A stretch of DNA of 44,043 nucleotides from Neokomagataea thailandica NBRC 106555 (GTDB lineage Bacteria; Pseudomonadota; Alphaproteobacteria; Acetobacterales; Acetobacteraceae), in the NCBI RefSeq assembly GCF_001598495.1, contig NZ_BCZB01000024.1:1-44043 (forward strand), read 5' to 3'. How positions within the stretch are numbered: the first letter of the stretch is position 1; each line of letters opens with the position of its first letter. The position numbers and the translations under genes were made by a program. Below are positions 28,359 through 37,668 of the stretch, in pieces. Under the pieces are notes generated by a model. The model was not told where the DNA came from, made no database searches, and saw only the letters and a program-made list of their open reading frames with translations.

Positions 28359-28835
28359 TTATTCAGCAGTAGATGTTTTCTTGCGGCTTACGGCATCAAG
28401 GAGGCCATTCACCATGCGCGGTTCATCGCCTGAGAAGAAGCCGTGAGCAACATCCATATATTCGTTAATGACGATACGTTCAGCCGTGTCCGTCTTAAGA
28501 ATTTCGTAGGTACCTGCCCGCAGGAGTGCACGGAGAACGGGGTCAAGGCGGGTGATCTGCCATGTTGAGGGCAGTGCCGCAACGATGGTTGTGTCAATTT
28601 CGTCTTGGTTCCACGTCGTTTTGCGGACGATGTCTTGAAACAGTTTCAGGTCAGCGTCGGGGATATGGCCATCTTCAAAAGATGCTGCTGGCGTGATCTG
28701 GCGGTGACGGATGAATTGGTCAACGACTGTTTCGGCATTATCTCCAGATTGCTCACATTGGAATAAGGCCTGAACAGCAGCAACGCGGGCAATGGTGCGG
28801 CTGCGGCGTGTCGGGTTTTCAGATGGGGTCGTCAT
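28359..28835 (-). CDS. nusB: Transcription antitermination factor NusB
   Basis: NusB with NusE (S10) binds boxA RNA in rRNA antitermination. The 158-residue, mostly helical protein shows RSRTIARVAAVQALFQCE at the N terminus. LDPVLRALLRAGTYEIL and RIVINEYMDVAHGFFSGDEPRMVNGLLDAV near the C terminus are typical NusB blocks. The ATG follows GAGGAG 5 bases upstream. It lies between nrdR and thiL on the same strand. Confidence 0.96.
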   Translation of the reverse strand: MTTPSENPTRRSRTIARVAAVQALFQCEQSGDNAETVVDQFIRHRQITPAASFEDGHIPDADLKLFQDIVRKTTWNQDEIDTTIVAALPSTWQITRLDPVLRALLRAGTYEILKTDTAERIVINEYMDVAHGFFSGDEPRMVNGLLDAVSRKKTSTAE

Positions 28836-28887
28836 GGTGTCTCCTCACTGGGCCTCTCTGGCCCGTGTCGTCTTTAGTCTGAACAGT

Positions 28888-29427
28888 TTATGGCGTTTCG
28901 TTTTTTGAACGCCGTTCTTTTGCTGGGGGCGCTTGTACAGCATGTTTGGGTGTTCGTAGAAGTTCTTCTGCGCTGGGGATTGGGTTCATATCGGCTAAAA
29001 TTTTTGAAAACGCCTCGACCTCTCGAAAATCACGATAAACACTAGCGAAGCGGACATACGCTACGTCATCGACCGCACGCAATGCGTCCATCGCGAGTTC
29101 ACCAATCTTTTGGGAGGACACTTCGGTCTCGCCAGAGGCTTCAAGCAGTCGAACCAGTCGGGTGACCAGTTGCTCTTGTTGTTCTTCTTCTACCGGGCGC
29201 TTACGGAGTGCCACGCGAATCGATCGTGCTAACTTGTCACGGTCAAAGGGAGCACGGCGGCCATCCGCTTTTAGGACGGATAATTCGCGCAGTTGGATCC
29301 GCTCAATCGTTGTGAAACGTAATTGGCAGCCGGAACAGACACGCCTTCTACGAATGGCGGTGCCGTCTTCACAGGCGCGACTATCCTTAACCTGAGTGTC
29401 TTCATGTCCACAGAATGGGCAGTGCAT
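28888..29427 (-). CDS. nrdR: Transcriptional repressor NrdR
   Basis: NrdR represses ribonucleotide reductase genes. The protein starts [17 protein letters not shown] and has the zinc ribbon C-FC...C-GC (residues 3-34), then the ATP-cone ([20 protein letters not shown], key residues). [17 protein letters not shown] is the usual end of the conserved part. The ATG at 29427, preceded by AGGA, gives 179 residues and is preferred to the longer frame from 29475. A tail of about 35 residues rich in Pro, Lys and Arg is longer than in E. coli. glyA, a frequent neighbour, is not upstream. Confidence 0.95.
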   Translation of the reverse strand: MHCPFCGHEDTQVKDSRACEDGTAIRRRRVCSGCQLRFTTIERIQLRELSVLKADGRRAPFDRDKLARSIRVALRKRPVEEEQQEQLVTRLVRLLEASGETEVSSQKIGELAMDALRAVDDVAYVRFASVYRDFREVEAFSKILADMNPIPSAEELLRTPKHAVQAPPAKERRSKNETP

Positions 29428-29528
29428 GATCGGTCCTGTGCGTGCGGCCTTGTTTGCCCTCTTAAAGCGGTTCACTCTAGAGTAAGAATGAATTTGCTCC
29501 CTAACGGGATTTTACGAGGGTGTTCCCA

Positions 29529-29996
29529 TTGATTAAAAGTCTGATACGTCGTGATCGGTTCTGTGTATGGGGCGTTTGCTTGGCTTTGGCTAGTGCTATG
29601 ACCATAGCTAAAGCAGAACCTGTAGCACAGAATAGCGCACATATCGTGGTTTCCAATGGCACTTTGTTGCCGTTGCCATTGAGTTCAAGCCGTGCGGCAG
29701 GTTTTTTTTCGCTGACGAATAATGATGCAACCGATCATTTGTTGAAGGGGATTACATCCCCTCTTTGCGCTTCGATTATGGCGCACCATACGAAGCAAGA
29801 ACAAACGGTAGCGACAAATGATTTGTTCACGCATCTTGCGTTGCAGCATAATGCGACCATGGTTTTCCCGCGTGACGGGTATCATTTAGTATGCTTAGGG
29901 CTGCATCGTTCTTTGCAATCCGGTGATAAAGTGCCGTTCACTTTCTTGTTTCTGGATAGTCCAGATGTGACGGTGAATTTCACGGTTGTTCGGTAA
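29529..29996 (+). CDS. Periplasmic PCu(A)C-like protein with reduced metal-ligand set
   Basis: The protein has a signal peptide (basic start, hydrophobic core, AKA cleavage region near residue 28) and a cupredoxin-like PCu(A)C domain: AAGFFSLTNNDATDHLL, then MAHHTKQ, then PRDGYHLVCLGL. In copper-delivering members the pattern is H-x10-M-x21-H-x-M, with YHVML at the end. Here the last methionine position is occupied by V/C and the middle Met is not evident, so copper binding may be lost or altered. TTG at 29529 has GAGGG 8 bases upstream; a GTG at 29520 overlaps that ribosome site. It diverges from nrdR. Confidence 0.72.
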   Translation: MIKSLIRRDRFCVWGVCLALASAMTIAKAEPVAQNSAHIVVSNGTLLPLPLSSSRAAGFFSLTNNDATDHLLKGITSPLCASIMAHHTKQEQTVATNDLFTHLALQHNATMVFPRDGYHLVCLGLHRSLQSGDKVPFTFLFLDSPDVTVNFTVVR

Positions 29997-30001
29997 ATAT
30001 T

Positions 30002-31819
30002 TTATGCGGTTTTGGCACTTGCAAGAGTGGCTAAAACCGCATCCCCGTAGCGCTCTAGCTTCGAGCCACCGACCCCTTTGATCTGCGCGAGTTCTCTCCG
30101 GTCTTGCGGTAGAGCGAGAGCAATGTCTTTTAAGGTGGTATCATGAAAAATGACATAGGGTGGAATTTCTTGTTCGCGCGCTTCTGCCAAGCGCCATTGG
30201 CGTAAGGCCGAAAATATATCGCGTGCATGGTCAGGCAGAGTATCCGCCACGGGTTCGCTTGCCCCTTGGCTGAGGGCACGTTTTTGATCTTGGCGTAAGC
30301 GTATCTTCTCTTCCCCGCGCAAGATTGGGCGTGCGATGTCTTTTGTAAGGGCTAAAGCGCCGTGTTCTCCATGAATATGGATGGCGCCGCGCGCAATAAG
30401 CTGCCGGATCACGGCGCGCCACCATGTTTCGCTATGCTCTTTGCCAATCCCAAAAACGCTTAAGGTATTAAACGCATTGCGTTCAATGGTTTCATTCGTT
30501 TTGCCGCGCAGTACATTGGCAATTTGCACAGCACCGAAGCGTTGGTCAGTGCGATAAATCGCTGAGAGAACTTTTTGCGCTGCCTGTGTGCCATCAAAGG
30601 TTGAAACCGGGTCGATGCAGTTATCGCAATGGCCGCAGGGTTCAGGCAAATGTTCATCAAAACAGGCTAGAAGAGCACGTGTACGACAGCCTGTGGTTTC
30701 TGTGAGCGCAATCATGCTTTCAAGGCGGGCGCGCATTATGCGCTTTTCATGGTCAGGGGCATTAGACTGATCAAGCCAGTGCCGTGCCCGGGCCATATCT
30801 TCACCGCCGTACAGAAGTAACGTGTCGGAGCGTTCACCATCACGTCCAGCACGGCCAATCTGTTGATAATACGCCTCAGGAGAGGACGGCATATCAAGAT
30901 GTATCACGCAGCGCACATCTGGGCGGTCGATCCCCATGCCGAAAGCAATGGTCGCAACAATGACCATATCTTCGCCTGATCGAAAGCGGTGCAGTGCGGC
31001 ACGCTTTTCAATGGCGGAGAGGCCGGCATGGAATGGAAGGGCTGTTAACCCTCGGTCCCGCAAGGTTTTGGCAACACGCTCTGTTTTGTTGCGGCTTCCG
31101 CAATAGACTATGGATGCGCCGTGCTTATGGTTGTCGAGTGCTTCAAGAAGTTGTTTGGTCTCCCCGCCTTTGGGCTGTGCTTCCACAAAAAGATTAGGTC
31201 GATGAAAGCTTGCCAACAGTATTTTGGCGTTGGGCATTCCGAGCACATTGAGGAGGTCATCGCGTGTACGTGGGTCTGCCGTTGCGGTTAACGCCATGCG
31301 GGGGACGTTGGGGAAAAGATCTGGGAGCGAGGCTAGACCACGGTATTCAGGCCGGAATTCATGACCCCATGCGGAGACGCAATGGGCTTCATCAATTGCG
31401 ATGAGGGAAATGTGATAGCGCGCGAGAAAAGCGCTGGTCGCAGGTTGTAATAAGCGCTCTGGAGAGATGTAGAGGATGTCGATTTGCCCCGAACGCAAAT
31501 CGTGATGCAACTGCTCTCGTTCTTGTTGTTCAAGCTCTGAATGGAGGGCCGCCGCACGAACGCCGACTTGGCGTAGGCCAGCGACCTGATCATCCATCAA
31601 GGCAATCAGTGGGGAGACGACAATCCCCATACCGGGGCGGCAGAGCGCGGGAACCTGATAACAGAGGCTTTTCCCGCCTCCTGTTGGCATAAGGACGAGG
31701 ACGTCCCCACCATCCATGACGGTTTGTACCGCCTCACCTTGTAGGCCACGAAAGCCTGTAAATCCAAAGATGTCTTTGAGAATAGTCTCAGGAGTTTGAG
31801 GAGAAGCGGTATCCGTCAC
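30002..31819 (-). CDS. recQ: ATP-dependent DNA helicase RecQ
   Basis: RecQ is a 3'-5' DNA helicase in recombination and fork repair. The 605-residue protein has Walker [17 protein letters not shown] box AIDEAHC, and helicase C motifs ([29 protein letters not shown]). The zinc-binding cysteines [12 protein letters not shown]...CGHCDNC are present, followed by the winged-helix RQC region and a C-terminal HRDC domain ending [16 protein letters not shown]. The start is GTG at 31819. It lies 15 bases downstream of the OmpA-like lipoprotein gene. Confidence 0.96.
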   Translation of the reverse strand: MTDTASPQTPETILKDIFGFTGFRGLQGEAVQTVMDGGDVLVLMPTGGGKSLCYQVPALCRPGMGIVVSPLIALMDDQVAGLRQVGVRAAALHSELEQQEREQLHHDLRSGQIDILYISPERLLQPATSAFLARYHISLIAIDEAHCVSAWGHEFRPEYRGLASLPDLFPNVPRMALTATADPRTRDDLLNVLGMPNAKILLASFHRPNLFVEAQPKGGETKQLLEALDNHKHGASIVYCGSRNKTERVAKTLRDRGLTALPFHAGLSAIEKRAALHRFRSGEDMVIVATIAFGMGIDRPDVRCVIHLDMPSSPEAYYQQIGRAGRDGERSDTLLLYGGEDMARARHWLDQSNAPDHEKRIMRARLESMIALTETTGCRTRALLACFDEHLPEPCGHCDNCIDPVSTFDGTQAAQKVLSAIYRTDQRFGAVQIANVLRGKTNETIERNAFNTLSVFGIGKEHSETWWRAVIRQLIARGAIHIHGEHGALALTKDIARPILRGEEKIRLRQDQKRALSQGASEPVADTLPDHARDIFSALRQWRLAEAREQEIPPYVIFHDTTLKDIALALPQDRRELAQIKGVGGSKLERYGDAVLATLASAKTA

Positions 31820-31834
31820 AGAAGGTCCCGGAAA

Positions 31835-32254
31835 TTAGAGGCCGGGGATGATGGTGATAGACACGCGGCGATAAGCAACGTGTGAAGCATCAACATCAGT
31901 GTCCGGCTCGGGGGTTAAGGTAATTTTGGACGCGTCGACGCCATCGGCTGTTAATTCAGCCGCCACGGTCTTCGCGCGGTCACGAGCAAGCTGTTTAAGT
32001 GTATCTGGGTCACCTGATAAACCAGCAGAGCCAGCAACGCGGACGCTTAGCGCATGCTCTTTTTGTGCAGTATGCGCTGCTTTGGCGACAATCTCTTTTG
32101 CTGTTTGGTTCATGACCGCGTCGTCACGGTCAAAGAATACCACGTAGCTGTCCCGGTCGGTGGAGGAGCAAGCGCCAAGGGTTGCGGTAAGTGCCAAGGC
32201 TGGCAGAACGCTGCGAGCCAAAAGACGGCGAGAAGACAAGAAAGTACGGACCAT
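31835..32254 (-). CDS. OmpA-like lipoprotein
   Basis: This small protein (about 139 residues) has a lipoprotein signal with lipobox LGAC-SS near residue 28. The OmpA/MotB-like domain follows: YVVFFDRDDAVMNQTAKEIV, VRVAGSAGLSGD, and LARDRAKTVAAELTADGVD. Such domains bind peptidoglycan. Several ATG codons are in frame at the start. The one at 32254 has GAGG at 9 bases, the one at 32260 only at 3 bases, so 32254 is preferred. It precedes recQ in a likely two-gene operon, with no obvious functional link. Confidence 0.8.
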   Translation of the reverse strand: MVRTFLSSRRLLARSVLPALALTATLGACSSTDRDSYVVFFDRDDAVMNQTAKEIVAKAAHTAQKEHALSVRVAGSAGLSGDPDTLKQLARDRAKTVAAELTADGVDASKITLTPEPDTDVDASHVAYRRVSITIIPGL

Positions 32255-32329
32255 GATCATGTGCCTCATGTTGAGGGTGGTGTGTAATACCATCGTGCAG
32301 GCTCTTCGTGCCTTGTCCCTGCGTGCGGG

Positions 32330-33985
32330 TCAACTGGCTTGAGAGAGGATCTGCCCGTTCTTAAGTGTCCAGATACGATCCAAGCGCTCAACACCGATGA
32401 GGCGATGAGCAATCAGGATGATACTGCGCTGATCATCAAGACTGTTGAGGGTCTGGAGGAAAGCGCGTTCTGTATCGGCATCGAGGCCACTTGCGGGTTC
32501 ATCGAGGATGAGAATGGGGGCATTGGACAGGAGAACGCGGGCGAGTGCAATGCGGCGCCCCTGCCCGCCCGAGAGCTTGGATCCATTTTCACCAACCCAC
32601 GTCTCTAAGCCTTCTGGTAGCTCACGTAATGTAGTGGCGATCTGGGCGCGCTCGAGGGCGTCCCATAATGTGTCATCATTAATGTCGGTGCGACCGAGCA
32701 GGAGGTTCCCTCGGATGGTATCATCAAACAAATGGCTCGCTTGTGAGAGCCATGCGATTTGACTGCGCAATGCATCATCTGAGAGATCTGCAATATCGGT
32801 GCCACCGAGCGAAATATGCCCAGAGGTTGGGTTGGCCACTTTTAACAGAAGCGCTGCCAAGCTGGATTTCCCGCTCCCGGATGGCGCAATGAGAGCCACG
32901 CGCTCACCGTGCCGCAAGGTAGCATGTGCATGATTAAAAATGAGAGGTCCCTGCTCTGTCCAACGAAATGAGACAGCGTTGAGGGTTAGGTCCCGCCCTG
33001 CTGGGAGAGGCTTGGTTGTGCGCGTGGTGGCGTGGGGTTGATCAGCTACGGCCATAATGCGCTCAGAGGCATGAACGACTTTGCCCGTGAGCAAGCCTGC
33101 TTTGGATAGACCACTGATGTTCTCAAACGCTGTTAGAGCGACAAATAATGCCGTGACGGCGAGTATGGGTGTATGGCTGGTATGGAAGAATATGCCCGCT
33201 AAAAGGCATAAAGTGATGCCAACACCAACTTGCCCCAATAAACGCGCACAACCGTGCATGAGAGCCATGCGTAGGTGGAGAGCGTGCTGGTATTTGATGA
33301 GTGTTTCTTGGCTTTGTATGACGCGTGTTGTGAGGTTCTTTTCTGCCCCGAAAGCGCGTGCTTCCCGCAGGCCAGTGGTGAGATCTAAAGTGGTCACACG
33401 TAAGTGTGACTCTGCATTCAAAATAGCAGGGCCTAATGTTTGTGCTTGTTTGCTGGCTAATAACGGCAACACAAATGCCATGACAGCGAAAAGGATGGTC
33501 ATGATGATGCCAGCCATCATGTCTGCGCGGCACCAAATATAGGCGGTAAGCGGCAATGTGAGCGCTGCGGATGCCAGAGGTACGATAATGCGAAGGTAAA
33601 AATTATCGAGCGTTTGAATATCACTGACCAAACGTGACAGCAGATCTCCAGAGCGCTGGAACCCTAACCCTGCGGCGGCGCCATGTGCAAGGCGCCGGAA
33701 AAACCAAACACGCAAATCTGCCAAGGCTTTAAACATGGCGTTATGGGTGCTGTAGCGATCCGCATAGCGCAAAATAATTTGAGAAGTTCCAGCGATTTGC
33801 AGCAAAATGGTACCAGCACTGACGCCAAGAGCGGCTGCGGTCATGCGCTGACCGGCTTTGCCCATCATGATAAGGCCAGCACATACGGCGAGTTCTGAGA
33901 GGATAAGCCCGACAATGAGGTGCGCATAATGTGGGCGCCAGAGGCGGATGATGCGGCTCAATGGAGCTGAAGAGTGAGATGACAT
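32330..33985 (-). CDS. cydC: Heterodimeric ABC exporter subunit CydC
   Basis: CydC pairs with CydD in an inner-membrane exporter that affects periplasmic thiol balance and is needed for assembly of bd-type oxidases. Six transmembrane helices fill about residues 15-315. The ATPase part has Walker A ALIAPSGSGKSSLAAL, signature KLSGGQGRRIALARVLL, Walker B ILILDEPASGLD and the H-loop LIAHRL. The 551-residue length is normal. It starts 5 bases after cydD and is surely co-transcribed. No cydAB genes are in this window. Confidence 0.9.
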   Translation of the reverse strand: MSSHSSAPLSRIIRLWRPHYAHLIVGLILSELAVCAGLIMMGKAGQRMTAAALGVSAGTILLQIAGTSQIILRYADRYSTHNAMFKALADLRVWFFRRLAHGAAAGLGFQRSGDLLSRLVSDIQTLDNFYLRIIVPLASAALTLPLTAYIWCRADMMAGIIMTILFAVMAFVLPLLASKQAQTLGPAILNAESHLRVTTLDLTTGLREARAFGAEKNLTTRVIQSQETLIKYQHALHLRMALMHGCARLLGQVGVGITLCLLAGIFFHTSHTPILAVTALFVALTAFENISGLSKAGLLTGKVVHASERIMAVADQPHATTRTTKPLPAGRDLTLNAVSFRWTEQGPLIFNHAHATLRHGERVALIAPSGSGKSSLAALLLKVANPTSGHISLGGTDIADLSDDALRSQIAWLSQASHLFDDTIRGNLLLGRTDINDDTLWDALERAQIATTLRELPEGLETWVGENGSKLSGGQGRRIALARVLLSNAPILILDEPASGLDADTERAFLQTLNSLDDQRSIILIAHRLIGVERLDRIWTLKNGQILSQAS

Positions 33986-33990
33986 GTTTC

Positions 33991-35676
33991 TTACGCCTCT
34001 CCCGTCTCGTTAATATGTGGTGCGGATTTGGTGAGAACGAGGTGCTTGCTGGAAAAGCTCTTAGCGCGTTCGGAATGCGTGGACATGATGACTGTGCGCT
34101 GTGCAATCAGTTCTTTTAAGCTGTTTAGGATGTCTTGTTCTGTTGCGGGGTCGAGATGTGCCGTTGGCTCATCGAGCAACAAGATAGGCGCGTTTTTCAG
34201 GTAAGCGCGTGCGATGGCGATGCGTTGTACCTGTCCGCCAGAAAGACCAAAACCGCCCTCCCCGATTTGGGTATCAAGCCCGTTCGGAAGTGTCGGGAGA
34301 TAGTGGTCTACGGCAGAAAGGCGCAGAGCTTTTTGCAGGTCAGAATCTGTAGCGTCAGGCCGTGCAAAAAGAATGTTTTCGCGGATTGTGCCCGCGAAGA
34401 GGATGGGTTTTTGTCCAATCCAGGCAATGATATTGGATAAATGCTGTGGCGGAATATGGTTGAGGTCGTGGCCATTCAGTAAGATACGGCCTGATCTTGG
34501 CATGATGAAGCCTAAAAGAAGCTCAATAAGTGTTGATTTTCCCGAGCCACTTTCGCCATTCAGAATAAGTGTCTCACCCGGTTGAAGGCTGAAGTTCAAA
34601 TCAGTGAAGACGGGATTGTGTGATTCTTCCCATGAAAAACTGACATTTTCCACGGTGAGTGCATAATTATGCGCGGGAGGCAGTGGCTGTGTCTGGGGGC
34701 GCGAAGCAGTTTTGCTATCGGGGAGAGCGGCCATATTCTCGGCCGCAGCCGTCGCATGGGCGCGGTCTTGATAGGCGGCAGAGAGTGCACGAAAGGGAGC
34801 GAACGCCTCAGGCACCATGAGGACGGCGAAAAGGGCTTTGGTCAAAGTCTCCATTGAACTCATGGGAGACAAGGCATGTATTTGGGTAGAGACGATGAGA
34901 ACTAGTGCCACGACCATGGCCACATCTGTTGTTGCGGAGGCGATAAAGGCGATGCGTAGCACTTTCATCGTGCGGCTGCGTAGGTCATCTGCGCTTTGTG
35001 CAAGTGCCGTGGCTTCACGCTCGGTGGCGCCAGATAAGACGATTGTGGCAATGCCTCTTATGCGGTCGAGGAAACGGGTTTGTAGGCGTGTCATGGCTAG
35101 AAACTGACGCCGTGACGCAATGCCTGTAGCAATGCCGAAAATCGCTTGAAAAAAGGGTAATGAGAGGCAGCATAGGGCCAAGACAATGCCCGCATGATGG
35201 TTCTCAAGGTAAACGGCGAGCACGACAAGCCATTGCAAGATAAGCCACAGCGCAGACGCTGGAACCCAACGGGCGAAATATCCGTCTAAAGCTTGAATAC
35301 GGTCTACAATTAGGCTTGCGATTGTGCCGCTATGCTGGTTGCGTAAGATGACGGGGCCAGTGAGGGTGATGCGTTGTAGGACATCGTTTAACAAACGGCG
35401 GCGCGCTGCGGCCCCCGCATGTATTGCGGCGATCTCTTGTACAACGGCCAAGACTGTACGAAGAAGAGCTAAGGTAAAATAGGCTTCTACCCAAGGGATG
35501 CTCGTTGAAATACCTTGTGTGAGTGTCGCTGCAATGATGTGCGCGAGTGCCCATCCCTGCCCTATTGCTACGAAGGTCGCTAGAATGCCAAGGCTGGTGC
35601 AGAATGCTGTTTGGACGCGGTTTGCTTTGCCCTGCGTCTTTGTCCAGCGTTTTGTGATGGATTTATCGCCGCTCAT
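33991..35676 (-). CDS. cydD: Heterodimeric ABC exporter subunit CydD
   Basis: The 561-residue protein is a half-transporter with an N-terminal membrane domain (about residues 20-300) and a C-terminal ATPase. Walker A is LNGESGSGKSTLIELLLG, the signature GLSGGQVQRIAIARA, Walker B ILLLDEPTAHLD and the H-loop STHSERA. The RIQALDGYFARWVPA stretch and position before cydC identify CydD rather than a general MsbA-type exporter. The ATG at 35676 has only a weak ribosome site. Confidence 0.9.
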   Translation of the reverse strand: MSGDKSITKRWTKTQGKANRVQTAFCTSLGILATFVAIGQGWALAHIIAATLTQGISTSIPWVEAYFTLALLRTVLAVVQEIAAIHAGAAARRRLLNDVLQRITLTGPVILRNQHSGTIASLIVDRIQALDGYFARWVPASALWLILQWLVVLAVYLENHHAGIVLALCCLSLPFFQAIFGIATGIASRRQFLAMTRLQTRFLDRIRGIATIVLSGATEREATALAQSADDLRSRTMKVLRIAFIASATTDVAMVVALVLIVSTQIHALSPMSSMETLTKALFAVLMVPEAFAPFRALSAAYQDRAHATAAAENMAALPDSKTASRPQTQPLPPAHNYALTVENVSFSWEESHNPVFTDLNFSLQPGETLILNGESGSGKSTLIELLLGFIMPRSGRILLNGHDLNHIPPQHLSNIIAWIGQKPILFAGTIRENILFARPDATDSDLQKALRLSAVDHYLPTLPNGLDTQIGEGGFGLSGGQVQRIAIARAYLKNAPILLLDEPTAHLDPATEQDILNSLKELIAQRTVIMSTHSERAKSFSSKHLVLTKSAPHINETGEA

Positions 35677-35756
35677 AATCTTTGTGCATATAGGCTTCTG
35701 CTCTCAAAGGTGAGAGCTTATTTTTGAGTATAAAGATTTTTTTCATCTGCCCCCTA

Positions 35757-37457
35757 CTACGAAAGGGTGCCTCTCTCACTCAGAGTGCGTCGTGCGACTG
35801 TGGGTGGAATCATTTCAAGGGGAGCTAAAAGGAAGGTTAAACGATACGTTGTGCTTTCATCATGTTCAATGGTGAGATCTGCATGTAGCTGCCGTGCGAA
35901 CCCACGAATAAGTTGCCGCCCAATGCCATCTTGATGGTGGGTGGAGAGTTCCTTAGCGGTGTGTTCTGTTCGGTTATCCGTTAAGGTCAACGCGACATTG
36001 TGTTTTATGTGGGCCTGGCGTTCATATTTAAAGGAGATGAATATAGCGCCACTTCCGTCGTAAGGACGTGTGTAGTGCGAATGGTTGCTGATTATTTCTG
36101 TTATAATAAGTGTTATGGGAGATGATTGAGTGGTTGGAATGAGTATATCATCAATATCGTAATGGATATCGAAGCGCTCTTTTGATTTTTGATTATGTGA
36201 AATGAGAATACTATTTGCGAGCTCTGGTATGAAAATGTCTGATTTCAAGTGGTTTTTTTGGTCGCTCTCATATAAATGATGGTGCATCATTGATATGGCG
36301 CGCACTCTGTCACGTACAAGATGAAATTCTTCTCGAGCATCTAGAGATTTTACACGGTTTGCATGTAAATTTAATAAAGATGCAATGATCTGTAAGTTAT
36401 TTTTGACGCGATGATGAATTTCGTGAATAAGATGTTCTTGATAATTGGTTGATTTTTTAAGTTTTTCTTCTCGAATTTTGAGGTGTCGTATAGCCCTTAA
36501 GAAAGAGCGTTCTAATTGTCTTATTTCAGAGGGAATATATCTATTCCTATTAGAGATAAATTTTTGTCCTTTGTGCCACTCAGAAACTGATTGAGACAAT
36601 TTTTCTAAAGGATGGATGAGAAAATCTTTAGCAAAAACAAGTCCCACCATCATTTCTATAAATATAATGGTAAATATAATGCTTATATTTTCTAATAATA
36701 TGTTACTGTAGTTCCGGTCAATTTTATTGTATTTGTGTATTATGAGAACCCAATTATTTTCGGTTTGCTTTGATAGTAAAAATATTTTGTATTCTTGATT
36801 AAATGAATCAAAGTAATTTTTTTTAATCATGTCTTTTTTTATTCTATCACGGTTTATATTGTTTATGTATTTTGTTAGGTAGTTTTTGTATATCCAATCA
36901 TATTGATCGATGGATATTATATAGTATGAATCATAATCGTCTTTTTTTTGTGTTATATCGCTAATGTCATACTTTATTGTGATAATTTTATTTTGATATT
37001 CAAATTTATTTATTAAAAAAACATTAGTATTGTATTTTTTTATTTTAATTCCATACTCTTCATTGCGGTAGTATTGATCTTCTTTATTGCATAGGGATTC
37101 GTTTATTATTGTTTTTTTGTTTTTATCATCAATAATGGCGCAGTAATTATTGCCTTCTGAGGTATTGATAAAATCAATGTATTCGCTAATTTTTTGAATA
37201 GAAGAGGTATTTTCTGTAAAGAAATTGGATATCTTCTGTAATTTTATAAGGGAGTTATGGATATTTGTGAGGGTTTCGTCTAAATTTTTTTGTGTATGAT
37301 TGGCAGATATTTTAATGTTCTGATTATAATAATTCCAAGATATTATACCCGCTACGCAGGAGATAGGAAGAGAGCTTCCAATGACGAGTAAAACAATTCT
37401 GGTGCCAAACGTATCTAAACTTCGTAACAGCCGGGCGTAGGAAAATCGTTTTGAAAT
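35757..37457 (-). CDS. HisKA_2-type membrane sensor kinase of the general stress response, apparent ATT start
   Basis: The frame is open from a TAA-TAG pair (37506-37501) to the stop at 35757, but its first ATG is at 36830, inside the sensor domain. Upstream codons encode a proper N terminus: basic residues, a membrane helix (RIVLLVIGSSLPISCVAGII) and an AT-rich extracytoplasmic domain. No ATG, GTG or TTG is in frame there. ATT at 37457 has GGAG exactly 8 bases upstream and gives 566 residues. A second helix lies near 258-276, then a HAMP-like linker, then the phospho-acceptor motif EIHHRVKNNLQ (His about 349). The ATPase is degenerate (DNRTEH where DNG-G is expected). Placement behind nepR suggests a PhyR-directed kinase or phosphatase (PhyK/PhyP type). 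Confidence 0.8.
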   Translation of the reverse strand: MSKRFSYARLLRSLDTFGTRIVLLVIGSSLPISCVAGIISWNYYNQNIKISANHTQKNLDETLTNIHNSLIKLQKISNFFTENTSSIQKISEYIDFINTSEGNNYCAIIDDKNKKTIINESLCNKEDQYYRNEEYGIKIKKYNTNVFLINKFEYQNKIITIKYDISDITQKKDDYDSYYIISIDQYDWIYKNYLTKYINNINRDRIKKDMIKKNYFDSFNQEYKIFLLSKQTENNWVLIIHKYNKIDRNYSNILLENISIIFTIIFIEMMVGLVFAKDFLIHPLEKLSQSVSEWHKGQKFISNRNRYIPSEIRQLERSFLRAIRHLKIREEKLKKSTNYQEHLIHEIHHRVKNNLQIIASLLNLHANRVKSLDAREEFHLVRDRVRAISMMHHHLYESDQKNHLKSDIFIPELANSILISHNQKSKERFDIHYDIDDILIPTTQSSPITLIITEIISNHSHYTRPYDGSGAIFISFKYERQAHIKHNVALTLTDNRTEHTAKELSTHHQDGIGRQLIRGFARQLHADLTIEHDESTTYRLTFLLAPLEMIPPTVARRTLSERGTLS

Positions 37458-37469
37458 GTTGATCGCTCC
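37455..37469 (-). promoter_or_regulatory. Ribosome binding site and ATT initiation codon of the kinase
   Basis: On the minus strand GGAG (37469-37466) is followed by 8 bases and then ATT (37457-37455) in the kinase frame. An overlapping ATG (37471-37469) is in another frame and meets a stop after 18 codons. Initiation at ATT is inferred, not proven. Confidence 0.55.
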
Positions 37470-37482
37470 ATTGTTTTTGGAT

Positions 37483-37668
37483 TTAACGGCTTCGGTCGTC
37501 TTCTATTAATTTGAGTAAATACTCAGGAATGGGTTCATGAGCGATATCATCAAAAAGCTTGTGAAGTCCTCTGCTTAACCAAATCCCAAAAGGTGTTTCG
37601 TCACGCATCGTTCTGGCCTCTTGATCTGGCGCTTTTGGACTTTGATTGTGTTTTTTGCTGCCGTTCAT
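37483..37668 (-). CDS. nepR: Anti-sigma factor NepR
   Basis: NepR holds the EcfG sigma factor inactive until phosphorylated PhyR binds it. The 61-residue frame ends with the family core GIWLSRGLHKLFDDIAHEPIPEYLLKLIEDD (key residues W-S-GL-KLFDD...EPIPE-LL-LIE), two helices separated by the P-P turn. The ATG at 37668 has a poor ribosome site. A second in-frame ATG at 37608 has AAGAGG 8 bases upstream and would give 41 residues that still contain the core. The kinase begins 25 bases after the stop. A GGAAC-type promoter lies about 55-80 bases upstream. Confidence 0.85.
   Translation of the reverse strand: MNGSKKHNQSPKAPDQEARTMRDETPFGIWLSRGLHKLFDDIAHEPIPEYLLKLIEDDRSR

Noticed and set aside
29503-29526. 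GGAAC-N15-CGTT on the minus strand upstream of nrdR as an EcfG promoter
   Set aside because: The spacing is 15 bases, one shorter than the accepted 16-17, and it lies about 75 bases before a gene not expected in this regulon.
32330-35676. The two exporters as a bacteriocin or toxin ABC system
   Set aside because: There is no peptidase domain or precursor peptide gene, and sequence pattern and order fit cydDC.
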